Origin: Sabulicella glaciei
GTDB lineage: Bacteria > Pseudomonadota > Alphaproteobacteria > Acetobacterales > Acetobacteraceae
DNA: 64,000 nt
Direction of reading: 5' to 3'
NCBI RefSeq assembly: GCF_026183895.1
Contig: NZ_JAPFQI010000023.1
Span: 1-64,000, forward strand
A program made the translations under genes and the position numbers. Positions 35,578 through 44,251 of the stretch are shown piece after piece. Under the pieces are notes generated by a model. It did not search any database, was not told the DNA's origin, and saw only the letters and a program-made list of their open reading frames with translations. How positions within the stretch are numbered: the stretch's first letter is position 1; each line of letters starts with the position of its first letter.

Positions 35578-37080
35578 ATGGAACTCCTCATCGACAATCT
35601 GGCGCACGGCTTCAGCGTCGCGCTCTCCCTGAAGAACCTGTCGTTCGCCCTGCTCGGCGCGCTGATCGGCACGGCCATCGGCGTGCTGCCGGGCATCGGC
35701 CCGGTGGCGACCATCTCGCTGCTGCTGCCCATCACCTTCGGGCAGGAGGCGACGACCGCCATCATCATGCTCGCCGGCATCTATTACGGCGCGCAGTATG
35801 GCGGCTCGACCACGGCTATCCTCCTGAACCTGCCCGGCGAGGTGTCGTCCGTCGTGACGACGCTCGAGGGCTACAAGATGGCCCGCAACGGGCGCGCCGG
35901 CGCGGCGCTGGCCACGGCGGCGCTCGGCTCCTTCTTCGCCGGCTCGGTGGCCACGATCCTCGTCGCCGCCTCGGGCCCGCTGCTGACGCAGATCGCGCTG
36001 TCCTTCGGCCCGGCGGACTACTTCTCGCTCATGCTGCTCGGCCTCGTGATCGCCTGCGTGCTCGCGCAGGGCTCGATCCTGAAGGCGATTGGCATGGTGG
36101 TGGTGGGCGTGGCGCTCGGCCTCGTCGGCACGGACGTGCAGACCGGCCAGCAGCGCTTCACCTTCGGCATCCCCGAGCTGTCCGACGGCCTGGGCTTCGC
36201 CGCCATCGCGATGGGCATGTTCGGTATCGCCGAGATCATCCTGAACCTCGAGCGTCCGGAGGCGCGCGAGGTGCTGAAGACCGAGGTCGGCAAGCTGTGG
36301 CTGACCAAGGAGGAGTTCAAGCGCGCCACGCCCTCGGTGCTGCGCGGCACGCTGCTCGGCTCCGCTCTCGGCATCCTGCCAGGCGGTGGTGCCTCGCTCG
36401 CGGCCTTCGGCGCCTACATGATGGAACGGAAGATGTCGAAGGGCCGGCACCTGTTCGGCCAGGGCGCCATCGAGGGCGTTGCCGGTCCGGAGGCGGCGAA
36501 CAATGCTGCGGCGCAGACCTCCTTCATTCCGCTGCTGACGCTGGGCATCCCCTCCAACGCCGTGATGGCGCTGATGGTGGGCGCGCTGATCATCCAGGGC
36601 ATCCAGCCCGGCCCCCGCATGGTGGAGGCGCAGCCCGACCTGTTCTGGGGCCTCATCGCCTCCATGTGGATCGGCAACGTGATGCTGCTGGTCATCAACC
36701 TCCCGATGATCGGGATGTGGGTGAAGCTGCTGCAGGTGCCCTACAAGTACCTCTACCCGGCGATCCTCGTGTTCTGCTCGATCGGCGTCTACTCCATCAA
36801 CAACAACGTCTTCGACGTCTACACGACCATCCTCTTCGCGGTGTTCGGCTACATGTGCTCGAAGCTGAAGATGGAGCCGGCGCCGCTGCTGATCGGCTTC
36901 GTGCTCGGCCCGATGATGGAGGAGCACCTGCGCCGCGCCATGCTGCTGTCGCGCGGCGACTGGATCGTGTTCGTGGAGCGTCCGATCTCGGCCACCATGC
37001 TCGGCATCGCGGCCTTCGCCCTGGCGCTGATGCTCCTGCCCAACATGCGCAAGGGCAAGGACGCCGCGATGGCGGGCTGA
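35578..37080 (+). CDS. tctA: Tripartite tricarboxylate transporter, large permease
   Basis: The 500-residue TctA-type permease with about 11-12 transmembrane helices. The family signature [25 protein letters not shown] lies near residue 30, [18 protein letters not shown] follows, and a second glycine-rich loop [20 protein letters not shown] occurs in the middle, as in the DUF112/TctA fold. Only TctA in the window, although six Bug receptors are present. Ended by a strong terminator at 37106. Confidence 0.96.
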   Translation: MELLIDNLAHGFSVALSLKNLSFALLGALIGTAIGVLPGIGPVATISLLLPITFGQEATTAIIMLAGIYYGAQYGGSTTAILLNLPGEVSSVVTTLEGYKMARNGRAGAALATAALGSFFAGSVATILVAASGPLLTQIALSFGPADYFSLMLLGLVIACVLAQGSILKAIGMVVVGVALGLVGTDVQTGQQRFTFGIPELSDGLGFAAIAMGMFGIAEIILNLERPEAREVLKTEVGKLWLTKEEFKRATPSVLRGTLLGSALGILPGGGASLAAFGAYMMERKMSKGRHLFGQGAIEGVAGPEAANNAAAQTSFIPLLTLGIPSNAVMALMVGALIIQGIQPGPRMVEAQPDLFWGLIASMWIGNVMLLVINLPMIGMWVKLLQVPYKYLYPAILVFCSIGVYSINNNVFDVYTTILFAVFGYMCSKLKMEPAPLLIGFVLGPMMEEHLRRAMLLSRGDWIVFVERPISATMLGIAAFALALMLLPNMRKGKDAAMAG

Positions 37081-37105
37081 ACCCCGCCCCATCGCAGCCC
37101 GACCA

Positions 37106-37139
37106 GGGGCGCCGCGGGACCACCCCGCGGCGCCCCTTT
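37106..37139 (+). terminator. Rho-independent terminator of the tct operon
   Basis: A 13-bp perfect GC stem (ggggcgccgcggg / cccgcggcgcccc) with a 5-base loop, 25 bases after tctA, followed by ttt. The clearest terminator in this part of the window. Confidence 0.8.
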
Positions 37140-37206
37140 CCTTTGCGCGGGCGCAAGGCGCCGAGCCCCGCGCCATGGGACAGGAGCAACGGAGGAGGCC
37201 CCGCCC

Positions 37207-37365
37207 ATGCCCATGCTGATCCGCCTGATCCTCGCCGCTGCCGGCGCCCTGGCCGCGCTGCTGGTGCCGCCGCTTTCCGCGCTGCATCCCGTGATGCAGG
37301 GCATGGTGGCGCTGCTGCTGGTCGCCGCCGTCATCCTGGCGCTCGGCCTGTCTTCCCGCCGCTGA
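37207..37365 (+). CDS. 52-residue membrane ORF
   Basis: A small [23 protein letters not shown] onward, with two predicted transmembrane segments (residues about 5-24 and 29-48) and a basic end LSSRR. A strong GGAGGAGG ribosome site lies about 9 bases before the ATG, supporting translation. It sits between the tct terminator and the antiporter remnant. No family recognised; function unknown. Confidence 0.6.
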   Translation: MPMLIRLILAAAGALAALLVPPLSALHPVMQGMVALLLVAAVILALGLSSRR

Positions 37366-37398
37366 CATTCCGGCGGGGGGTGGCTATCCTCCCGCCCG

Positions 37399-37815
37399 AT
37401 GGCGATTCTGCAGGCCGTGCTGGAGCTGATGGCGGCCTGCATCCTCCTCGCGCTGGTGGCACGGGCCTTGCGGCTTCCCTATGCCGTGGTCCTGATCCTG
37501 GCCGGCATGGCGCTGGCCTTCGCCCCCGGCGTGCCGCGCCTCGCGCTCGACCCGGAACTGGCCCTGGCCTTCGTCCTGCCGCCGCTGCTGATGGGCAGCG
37601 CCTACCGCACGGACTGGCAGGCCTTCCGTCGTAACCTGCGCCCGATCCTGCTGCTCGCCGTGGGCTGCGCCGTCTTCACCGCCTTCGCCCTGGACGCCGC
37701 CCGCGCCGTGCTGCACCAGCGCCACGCGGAGGGTCATTTGCCGGAGGAGTTCCTGGTGAAGCTGAACGAGGAACTGGATCTGGAGGAAGGCCGGGTGGAG
37801 CGCGCCCTGGGATGA
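37399..37815 (+). CDS. Internally deleted CPA1-type Na+/H+ antiporter remnant
   Basis: A 138-residue ORF. Residues 1-95 match the N-terminus of a CPA1 sodium/proton antiporter: helix 1 LELMAACILLALVARALRLP, YAVVLILAGMALAF, then ELALAFVLPPLLMGSAYRTDW and NLRPILLLAVGCAVFTAFA. Residues 96-138 (ARAVLHQRHAEGHLPEEFL... LDLEEGRVERALG) resemble the soluble C-terminal tail of such antiporters. The roughly 390 residues carrying most helices and the ion site are missing, in frame. It cannot be a normal transporter. Its stop overlaps the helicase start by four bases. Confidence 0.7.
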   Translation: MAILQAVLELMAACILLALVARALRLPYAVVLILAGMALAFAPGVPRLALDPELALAFVLPPLLMGSAYRTDWQAFRRNLRPILLLAVGCAVFTAFALDAARAVLHQRHAEGHLPEEFLVKLNEELDLEEGRVERALG

Positions 37816-40800
37816 CGATCGCCCCCGCCCTGGAGGAAGCGCGCCGCGCCCTGCTGGATCTTTCCACGCGCAACCGCATGCTCTCCCTGCCCGGCGAGGC
37901 GCGCGGCCGCCGCGTCCTGCGGCTGGAGGGCAATCCCGCCGCCATCCTGGCGCGACTGGAATCCGGCGACGCGATCGCCTTCGGCCCCTCCGCCCCCTTC
38001 CGCTCGCCCCTGCCGGCAAAGGAGCTTGAGGCGCGGCTGCGCGCCATCGCCGCCGATGCGCGGTCGGCGCGGGAGGAGACGGGCGTCGCCTCGCTCTTCC
38101 TGGCCTTCGGCACGCTGCACTGGCGCGACACCCGCACGCCCGAGCGCGAGCGGGAGGCGCCGCTTGCCTTTCTTCCGGTGACGCTGACGCGCGAGGGCGT
38201 GTCGTCGCGCTTCCGCCTGCGCCTGGCACCGGGGGAAGCGCAGGAGAACCTGCCGCTGCGCGAGAAATTCGCCCGCGAGCTGCGGCGCGAGCTTCCCCCC
38301 TTCGACCCCGCCGCCCCGCTGGTCTGGGCCGGGCTGCTCGCCCCGCACCTGCCGGAGGGATGGCGGGTGGAGGAGGGCAGCATCGTGCTGGGCCTGTTCG
38401 GCCATGCGCGCTTCCTGATGTGGCGCGACCTGGATCCGGCGCTGCATCCGGGCCTGCTGTCGCATGCGCCGCTGCGCCGCCTGCTCGACCCCACCCCGCC
38501 CGCCGAGGCGCCGCCATTCGAGGATGATTCCGACGTGGACGCCGCCATCCCGGTGGAGCGGCTGGACCATGTCGTGCCCGTGGACGGCTCCCAGGCGCTG
38601 GCGGCGGAAGCCGCACGGCGCGGTGGCGACCTCGTCATTCAGGGACCGCCCGGCACGGGCAAGAGCCAGACCATCGTCAACATCCTGGCCCAGGCCATCC
38701 TGGATGGGCGCAGCGTGCTGTTCGTCGCGGAAAAGGCGGCGGCGCTGGAGGTGGTGCAGCGGCGCCTGGCCGCGCTGGGCCTCGCCCCCGCCATCCTGGC
38801 CCTGCACGACGAGGATACCGGGCCGCGCGCCGTGCTGGATGCGCTGCGCGATGCGCTGGCGACGCCGCGCCCCGAACCCATGGACCGCGAGGCAGCGGTC
38901 GCCCGGCTGGGCGATCTGCGCGGCCGCCTCAACCGCCACGCCGCCGCGATGCGCGACCGCGTCGGCGGCCTGCCGGTGCACGAGGTGGCGCAGCGCCTTG
39001 CCCTCCTGCGACAGGAAGGGCCGGCGCCGCCCTTCCGCCTCGGCGGCGCGGAAGGCTGGGACCCGGCGCGGCGCGATGCGCTGCGCGAGGCGGTGCCGAC
39101 GCTCGCGGAACGGGCGGAGGCGGCGCGTGGCCCCTGGGCGGGCACCGCGCCCGCAGAGGCGCTGCCGCCCCTCCCGTCCCTGATCCGCCGCCTCGCTGCC
39201 GCGCCCGGCACGGTCGAGGAGGCGCTGCGCGCCGAGGCAGCGGGCGCCCCGCCCTTGCCCGCCGAAATCCTCCCGGAGGTCCGTGCCCTGCTGGCCGACC
39301 TCGAAACCATCGCCCGGGCGCGGGCCGATGCGCGCATCGCCTCCCTGGACATGCCCGGGGTGGAGGAGGCGGCGGCGCGGCTGGCGCGTCCCGGCGGCCT
39401 GCTCGGCTTCCTCGACGGCGAGCGCCGCGCGGCGGGGCGCGTGCTGGATGCGGCGCTGCGCGATCCCGCCGCCCTGCCCGCCCTGCTCGCGGCGCGCGAG
39501 GCGGCGCGTCGCGTGGCCGCCAGCTCCCTGCCCCGCGATGCGGCCACGCTGCGCACGGCCCTGGACTGGCACACGGCGCATGGCGCGACGCCGCCATTGG
39601 ACGACACCGCGCGCGACGCGCTGGCAGCGGCGCGGGACGCGTGTTCCGCGCTGGGCCTGCCCCTGTCCGGGCGCTTCGGCGACCTCGCCGCGCGCCTCGC
39701 CACGCTGGCGGCGGAAACCGACGCGCTGCCGCGCTGGCGCCTGTGGCTGCGCGCGCGGGAGGCGGCGCCCGAACTGGCGCCGCTGGCCGATGCGCTGGCG
39801 GGCGGCGCCCTCCCGCCCGAGCGGGCGGAGGCGGCTTTTGAGCGCGCCCTGCTCGAGGCGCTCTGGCGCGCGGCGCTGCGCGCCCATCCCGAACTCGCGG
39901 CCTTTGACGGCGCGGCGATGGACCGGCTGGTCGAGTCCTTCCAGGCCGCTGATGCCGCGCGGGTGCGCCTCGCGCGGCATGAGGCGCTGCTGCGCCATGC
40001 CGAGCGCGCGGCGGCGCTGCGCGGCGGGGCGGAGCCGGCGTCGATGGGCTTCCTGCGCGGCGAGATGGAGCGGCGGCGCGGCCACGCCCCCGTGCGAACC
40101 TTGCTGGCCCGCGGCAGCGCGGCTCTGCGCATGCTCAAGCCCGTGCTGATGATGAGCCCGCTTTCCGTCGCGCGGTTTCTCGCCAACCCGCACCATGCCA
40201 CCCAGCCGGGCTTTCCGCTCTTCGACCTCGTGGTGATGGACGAGGCGTCGCAGATCGAGCCGGTGGACGCGCTGGGGGCCATCGCGCGCGGGCGGCACTT
40301 CGCCGTGGTGGGCGATGACCGGCAGATGCCGCCCACGCGATTCTTCCGCCGCGTGACGGAAGAGGAGGACGAAGCCGAGGCCGAGGAGGATGAGGCGGAA
40401 GGCCCCGCGGCGCGCGACGTGGAAAGCATCCTCGGCCTCGCCGCCGCGCGGGGCGTGCCGAACGCGCTGCTGCGCTGGCACTACCGGTCGCGCCACGAAA
40501 GCCTGATCGCCACCTCCAATGCCGAGTTCTATGGCGGGCGGCTGCTGGTCCTGCCCTCGCCCCTGCCGCGCTCCCCGGCGCTGGGCCTGACGCTGGTGCG
40601 GGTGGAGGGGCGCTTCCGCACCGGGGTCAACGCGGAGGAGGCGCAAGCCGTGGCTGAGGCGGCGATGCGCCACGCGCGCGAAACGCCAGGGGAGTCGCTC
40701 GGCATCGCGGCCTTCGGCATCGGCCAGCGCGACGCCATCCTCACTACGCTGGAAGCGCTGCGGCGCGACAGCCCGGAGACGGAAGCTTTCTTCACCGCCC

Positions 40801-41969
40801 ACCCGCACGAGCCCTTCTTCGTGAAGAACCTGGAGAACGTGCAGGGCGACGAGCGCGACGCGATGCTGATCTCCGTCGGCTATGGGCGCGATGCCGATGG
40901 GCGCCTCGCCTTGCGCTTCGGGCCGCTGGCGACAGAGGGCGGCGAAAGGCGGCTCAACGTCCTCATCACCCGGGCGCGGCGGCGCTGCGTCGTCTTCACT
41001 GGCCTGGCGCCGGAGGAGATCGACCTGTCGCGCGCCGGTGGGCGCGGCGTGGCGGCGCTGCGGGCCTTCCTCCAATTCGCCGCCTCAGCGGACGAGGCGA
41101 AGCAGGGGGAGGCGGCGGACACGCCGCTCGGCGCGCTGGTCGGGCCGGTCCTGCGCGCGAATGGGCTGGAACCGGTTTCGGGGGTGGGCGCGGGGCAGCT
41201 GCGCGTGGACGTGGCGGCGCGGCGCGACGGGCGCTTCGAATGGGGCATCGAATCCGACGGCGCGGACTGGTCCGGGCTGCGCTCCGCGCGCGACCGCAGC
41301 AATGGCTGGACCGAGGCGCTGAAATCCATGGGCTGGCGCCTGGCCTCGAGCTGGACGCTCGACTGGCTGGACCGCCCGCGCGAAGCGGAGGAACGGCTGC
41401 GCGACGCGCTCGGCCTCGCCGCGGCGGAGGAAGCGGCGCCCGCCCCGGACGATGCCGGGCTGGCCGAGTCCTACGCGGAAGCGTCGCCCCATCTCGACGC
41501 GCCGCTCGACGCCATGCCCTTCGCCCGCCTTGCCGAGGCGGCGGCCGAGGTCGTGGCGATCGAGGCTCCCATGCCGGAGGAGGCGCTGGCCGAACGGCTG
41601 CGCCTCGCCCGCGGGGAAGCGCCGCTTTCCGCCGCCGAGCGCGCGGCGCTGGTCCAGGCGCTGCGCCTCGCCCGTTCCCTGCACGGGCTGCGCGAGGAGG
41701 GCGGCTTCTGGTTCGGCGAGGCGGCGCCCGATTTCCGTCCGCGCGACCGACGCGCAGCCCTGCCTGCCTTGCGCCGCGCCGCCGCGCTGCATCCGCGCGA
41801 GTTGGAGGCGGCGGCGCGCACCCTGTTGGAAGCGCGCCCCATGACGACCGAGGCCGAGGCGGCGCTCGGCATCGTGCGGATGCTGGGTCTGGAATCGGGG
41901 GCGGAAGCGGCGATCGAGGCGCGCCTGGCCCTGCTCGCGGGCAGCGGGACGCTGCGCTTCCCCGGCTGA
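37812..41969 (+). CDS. Large SF1 helicase, DUF4011/COG1112 type, with Vsr-like nuclease domain
   Basis: A 1385-residue protein. Residues 1-260 match the DUF4011 region (ARRALLDLSTRNRMLSL). Walker A QGPPGTGKSQTIV is near residue 276; DEAD-like VVMDEASQIEPVDAL near 806; GDDRQMPPTRFFRR, RWHYRSRHESLI, ENVQGDERDAMLI and LNVLITRARRRC complete the SF1 motifs. An acidic linker sits near residue 855. About 1120-1195 resembles the Vsr-like PD-(D/E)XK domain (LRVDVAARRDGRFEWGIESDG, MGWRLASSWTLDWLDRP). C-terminal region unassigned. Helicases of this type occur in phage-defence systems; function here is inferred. Its ATG overlaps the antiporter remnant stop. Confidence 0.85.
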   Translation: MTIAPALEEARRALLDLSTRNRMLSLPGEARGRRVLRLEGNPAAILARLESGDAIAFGPSAPFRSPLPAKELEARLRAIAADARSAREETGVASLFLAFGTLHWRDTRTPEREREAPLAFLPVTLTREGVSSRFRLRLAPGEAQENLPLREKFARELRRELPPFDPAAPLVWAGLLAPHLPEGWRVEEGSIVLGLFGHARFLMWRDLDPALHPGLLSHAPLRRLLDPTPPAEAPPFEDDSDVDAAIPVERLDHVVPVDGSQALAAEAARRGGDLVIQGPPGTGKSQTIVNILAQAILDGRSVLFVAEKAAALEVVQRRLAALGLAPAILALHDEDTGPRAVLDALRDALATPRPEPMDREAAVARLGDLRGRLNRHAAAMRDRVGGLPVHEVAQRLALLRQEGPAPPFRLGGAEGWDPARRDALREAVPTLAERAEAARGPWAGTAPAEALPPLPSLIRRLAAAPGTVEEALRAEAAGAPPLPAEILPEVRALLADLETIARARADARIASLDMPGVEEAAARLARPGGLLGFLDGERRAAGRVLDAALRDPAALPALLAAREAARRVAASSLPRDAATLRTALDWHTAHGATPPLDDTARDALAAARDACSALGLPLSGRFGDLAARLATLAAETDALPRWRLWLRAREAAPELAPLADALAGGALPPERAEAAFERALLEALWRAALRAHPELAAFDGAAMDRLVESFQAADAARVRLARHEALLRHAERAAALRGGAEPASMGFLRGEMERRRGHAPVRTLLARGSAALRMLKPVLMMSPLSVARFLANPHHATQPGFPLFDLVVMDEASQIEPVDALGAIARGRHFAVVGDDRQMPPTRFFRRVTEEEDEAEAEEDEAEGPAARDVESILGLAAARGVPNALLRWHYRSRHESLIATSNAEFYGGRLLVLPSPLPRSPALGLTLVRVEGRFRTGVNAEEAQAVAEAAMRHARETPGESLGIAAFGIGQRDAILTTLEALRRDSPETEAFFTAHPHEPFFVKNLENVQGDERDAMLISVGYGRDADGRLALRFGPLATEGGERRLNVLITRARRRCVVFTGLAPEEIDLSRAGGRGVAALRAFLQFAASADEAKQGEAADTPLGALVGPVLRANGLEPVSGVGAGQLRVDVAARRDGRFEWGIESDGADWSGLRSARDRSNGWTEALKSMGWRLASSWTLDWLDRPREAEERLRDALGLAAAEEAAPAPDDAGLAESYAEASPHLDAPLDAMPFARLAEAAAEVVAIEAPMPEEALAERLRLARGEAPLSAAERAALVQALRLARSLHGLREEGGFWFGEAAPDFRPRDRRAALPALRRAAALHPRELEAAARTLLEARPMTTEAEAALGIVRMLGLESGAEAAIEARLALLAGSGTLRFPG

Positions 41970-41992
41970 ATCACGACGTGCGAAGCTGCGCC

Positions 41993-42394
41993 ATGCCCCG
42001 ATTCGCGCAGCAGGTGACGTTTCTCTACGCCGAGGATCCGGAAGCGAGCTGGCGCTTCTACGAGGAGGTGCTGGAACTTCCGCTCGCACAGGACCAGGGC
42101 ACGTGCCGCATCTACGAAACGGCGGAAGGCGGCCGCGCCTTCCTGGGGGTGTGCCGCGCCCGCGCACCGCGGAGCGAAGAGAATCCACGCGCTGAAGGCG
42201 GCGTGGTCTTCACCTTCGTCACGCCGGATGTGGAAGCGTGGCATGCGCGCCTCGCCGCCAAGGGCGTCGCGCTGCCGCCCGCGCCCCAATGGTCGGAAGC
42301 ATACCGCGTCACGCATTTCTTTCTGCGCGACCCGGCAGGCTACCTGCTGGAGGTGCAGCGCTTCGACCGGCCCGATTGGCCGGAGCCCGGTTGA
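41993..42394 (+). CDS. VOC (glyoxalase/bleomycin-resistance) family protein
   Basis: A 133-residue vicinal oxygen chelate protein. Two beta-alpha-beta modules: FLYAEDPEASWRFYEEVLEL and VVFTFVTPDVEAWHARLAAKG. The C-terminal FFLRDPAGYLLEVQRF carries the metal-ligand Glu. Members include glyoxalases, dioxygenases and antibiotic-binding proteins; substrate unknown. It lies 23 bases after the helicase and converges with MarR at a 9-base gap. Confidence 0.83.
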   Translation: MPRFAQQVTFLYAEDPEASWRFYEEVLELPLAQDQGTCRIYETAEGGRAFLGVCRARAPRSEENPRAEGGVVFTFVTPDVEAWHARLAAKGVALPPAPQWSEAYRVTHFFLRDPAGYLLEVQRFDRPDWPEPG

Positions 42395-42403
42395 GGCGCG
42401 GCC

Positions 42404-42868
42404 CTACTCGGAAAGCCGCTGCAGCAGCGACAGGAGATGCGCGCGCTCCCCGGCGGAGAGGGGGCCCAGCAGCGCTTCGTTGGCGCGGCGCCCGGCTTCC
42501 TTCGCCTCGGCGAGCAGGTCGTGGCCCTGCGGCGTGACGGACAGCACGCGCGTGCGCCGGTCCAGCGGGTCCTTGGCGGCGCGCAGGAGGCCGCGCGCGG
42601 CAAGGCGCCGCACCACGCCCTGCACCGTCGCGGAGTCCATGGCGGCGAGCCGCCCGAGCTGGTTCTGCGTGGCGCGCCCGGCTTCGGACAGCCGCAGCAG
42701 CGCGGCGAATTGCGGCCCGGTGAGTCCGTGCCCCGCGGCACATTCGCTGAAGACCGCCTGATACCGCTGATGGGCGCGCCGAAGCAGGTGCCCCGCCGAG
42801 GCGTCGAGGCGATAGGCCCGTTCGGGCAGGGCGCCCGAAGGCGCGATCAGGTCGAGGATCTCGCTCAT
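42404..42868 (-). CDS. MarR family transcriptional regulator
   Basis: A 154-residue winged-helix regulator. N-terminal dimer helix LRRAHQRYQAVFSECAAGHG, then TGPQFAALLRLSEAG, the recognition helix TQNQLGRLAAMDSATVQGVVRRLAARGLL and the wing AKDPLDRRTRVLSVTPQG. Divergent from the TRAP receptor gene across 165 bases that hold two inverted repeats, so it probably represses the TRAP operon and itself in response to a carboxylate or aromatic ligand (inference). Confidence 0.9.
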   Translation of the reverse strand: MSEILDLIAPSGALPERAYRLDASAGHLLRRAHQRYQAVFSECAAGHGLTGPQFAALLRLSEAGRATQNQLGRLAAMDSATVQGVVRRLAARGLLRAAKDPLDRRTRVLSVTPQGHDLLAEAKEAGRRANEALLGPLSAGERAHLLSLLQRLSE

Positions 42869-42893
42869 CACGGTCCCGGCTTCGTTTCGCTTG

Positions 42894-42906
42894 GTTGCGC
42901 CGCAAC
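42894..42906. promoter_or_regulatory. Inverted repeat 1, candidate MarR operator
   Basis: gttgc-gcc-gcaac, a perfect 5-bp inverted repeat, 26 bases upstream of marR start in the divergent region. Confidence 0.4.
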
Positions 42907-42928
42907 AGCTGGCGAGTCAAGCGTCAGA

Positions 42929-42945
42929 TGCAATGCGGGATTGCA
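42929..42945. promoter_or_regulatory. Inverted repeat 2, candidate MarR operator
   Basis: tgcaat-gcggg-attgca, a perfect 6-bp inverted repeat with a 5-base centre. The TTGCA half-sites resemble known MarR-family boxes. It sits between divergent marR and the TRAP receptor. Confidence 0.45.
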
Positions 42946-43033
42946 AGTGGCGAAGTCGTTCTTTAATCGCAGAGATCCGCCAAGAGAGCGGGGGCCGTGC
43001 GCCCGCAGGGGCATTGATCATAGGGAGTGGGAC

Positions 43034-44170
43034 ATGACTGAAACCGTCTCCGGCAGCCGCCGCGGACTTCTCAAGGCCGGCGCCGTCACTGCTGCCGGTG
43101 CCGCCGTGCTGGCGACCCCCAATGTGAGCCGGGCCCAGACGGTGACGTTGCGCTTCCAGTCCACCTGGCCGCAGCGCGACATCTTCCATGAATTCGCACA
43201 GGATTACGTCAATCGCGTGAACGCCATGGGCGGCGGCCGCCTGCGGCTGGAGTTGCTGGCGGCGGGCGCCGTGGTCGGCGCCTTCCAGGTGCTGGACGCC
43301 GTGCACTCCGGCACGTTGGATGGCGGGCATGGCGTGTCGGCCTATTGGTTCGGCCGCAACCGCGCCTTCTCCCTCTTCGGAACGACGCCGCCCTGGTTCG
43401 GCGACGCGAACCAGATGCTCGGCTGGTTCTATTACGGCGGCGGCGAGGCCCTGTATCGCGAGCTGCTGCACGACATCCTGCGCATGAACGCGGTGGGCTT
43501 CATGTCCGGCCCGATGCCGACCCAGCCCCTGGGCTGGTTCCGCAACCCGATCGAGCGCGCCGACCAGGTGCGCGGCCTGCGCTACCGCACCGTCGGCCTC
43601 GCCACCGACCTGTTCCAGGAGATGGGCGCGGCGGTCGTGGCCCTGCCGGGCGGCGAGATCGTTCCGGCGCTGGAGCGCGGCGTCATCGACGCGGCGGAGT
43701 TCAACAACCCCTCCTCCGACCGCGTGCTCGGCTTCCCCGACGTCGCCAAGAACTACTACATCCAGAGCTACCACCAGGCGGTGGAATGCTTCGAGGTGCT
43801 GTTCAACCGCCAGAAGTTCGAAGGGCTGCCGCAGGAGCTCCAGGCCGTGCTGCGCCATTCTTCGGAGGCAGCCTCGGCCGACATGTCGTGGAAGCTGCAG
43901 GACCGCTACTCGCGCGACCTGCTGGCGATGTCGCAGCAGCAGGGCGTGAACGTGCGCCCGACGCCGCGCCCCATCCTGGACGCGCAGCTCCAGGCCTGGG
44001 ACCGCGTCATCCAGAAGATGGAAGGCGACAACTCCAACCCGCAGGCCGGGCCGTTCTTCAAGAAGGTCTGCGACAGCCAGCGGGAGTGGTGCCGCCGCGT
44101 CGGCAACTTCATGCTGCGCTACAACGTCAGCCCGGTGGTGTCCTACAACCACTTCTTCGCGCGCGGCTGA
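43034..44170 (+). CDS. TRAP transporter substrate-binding protein (DctP family)
   Basis: Periplasmic receptor of 378 residues. A twin-arginine signal (GSRRGLLKAGAVTAAGAAVL) with cleavage near SRAQT suggests folded export. The mature domain begins VTLRFQSTWPQRDIFHEFAQDYV and contains GGEIVPALERGVIDAAEFNNP, the pattern of the TakP-like group that binds 2-oxo-carboxylates or larger organic acids. AGGGAGTG precedes the ATG. First gene of the TRAP operon; a strong terminator follows, likely raising receptor over permease. Confidence 0.93.
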   Translation: MTETVSGSRRGLLKAGAVTAAGAAVLATPNVSRAQTVTLRFQSTWPQRDIFHEFAQDYVNRVNAMGGGRLRLELLAAGAVVGAFQVLDAVHSGTLDGGHGVSAYWFGRNRAFSLFGTTPPWFGDANQMLGWFYYGGGEALYRELLHDILRMNAVGFMSGPMPTQPLGWFRNPIERADQVRGLRYRTVGLATDLFQEMGAAVVALPGGEIVPALERGVIDAAEFNNPSSDRVLGFPDVAKNYYIQSYHQAVECFEVLFNRQKFEGLPQELQAVLRHSSEAASADMSWKLQDRYSRDLLAMSQQQGVNVRPTPRPILDAQLQAWDRVIQKMEGDNSNPQAGPFFKKVCDSQREWCRRVGNFMLRYNVSPVVSYNHFFARG

Positions 44171-44188
44171 GTTCAGCCTGATGTCTAC

Positions 44189-44224
44189 CCGGCCCGGTTG
44201 CAGACGCACCGGGCCGGTTTTTTT
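44189..44224 (+). terminator. Intra-operon terminator after TRAP receptor
   Basis: A textbook intrinsic terminator: 10-bp stem ccggcccggt / accgggccgg, 9-base loop, then seven T residues. It lies between dctP and dctQ of one operon, so partial read-through is expected and would give more receptor than permease. Confidence 0.85.
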
Positions 44225-44251
44225 CGGGCCTGTGCAGGGAGAAGTAGGGGG

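Noticed and set aside
37734-41075. A 1113-residue minus-strand open frame antisense to the helicase gene
   Set aside because: Arg-, Gly- and Ala-rich sequence without domains; a codon-bias shadow of the plus-strand gene, which has all SF1 motifs.
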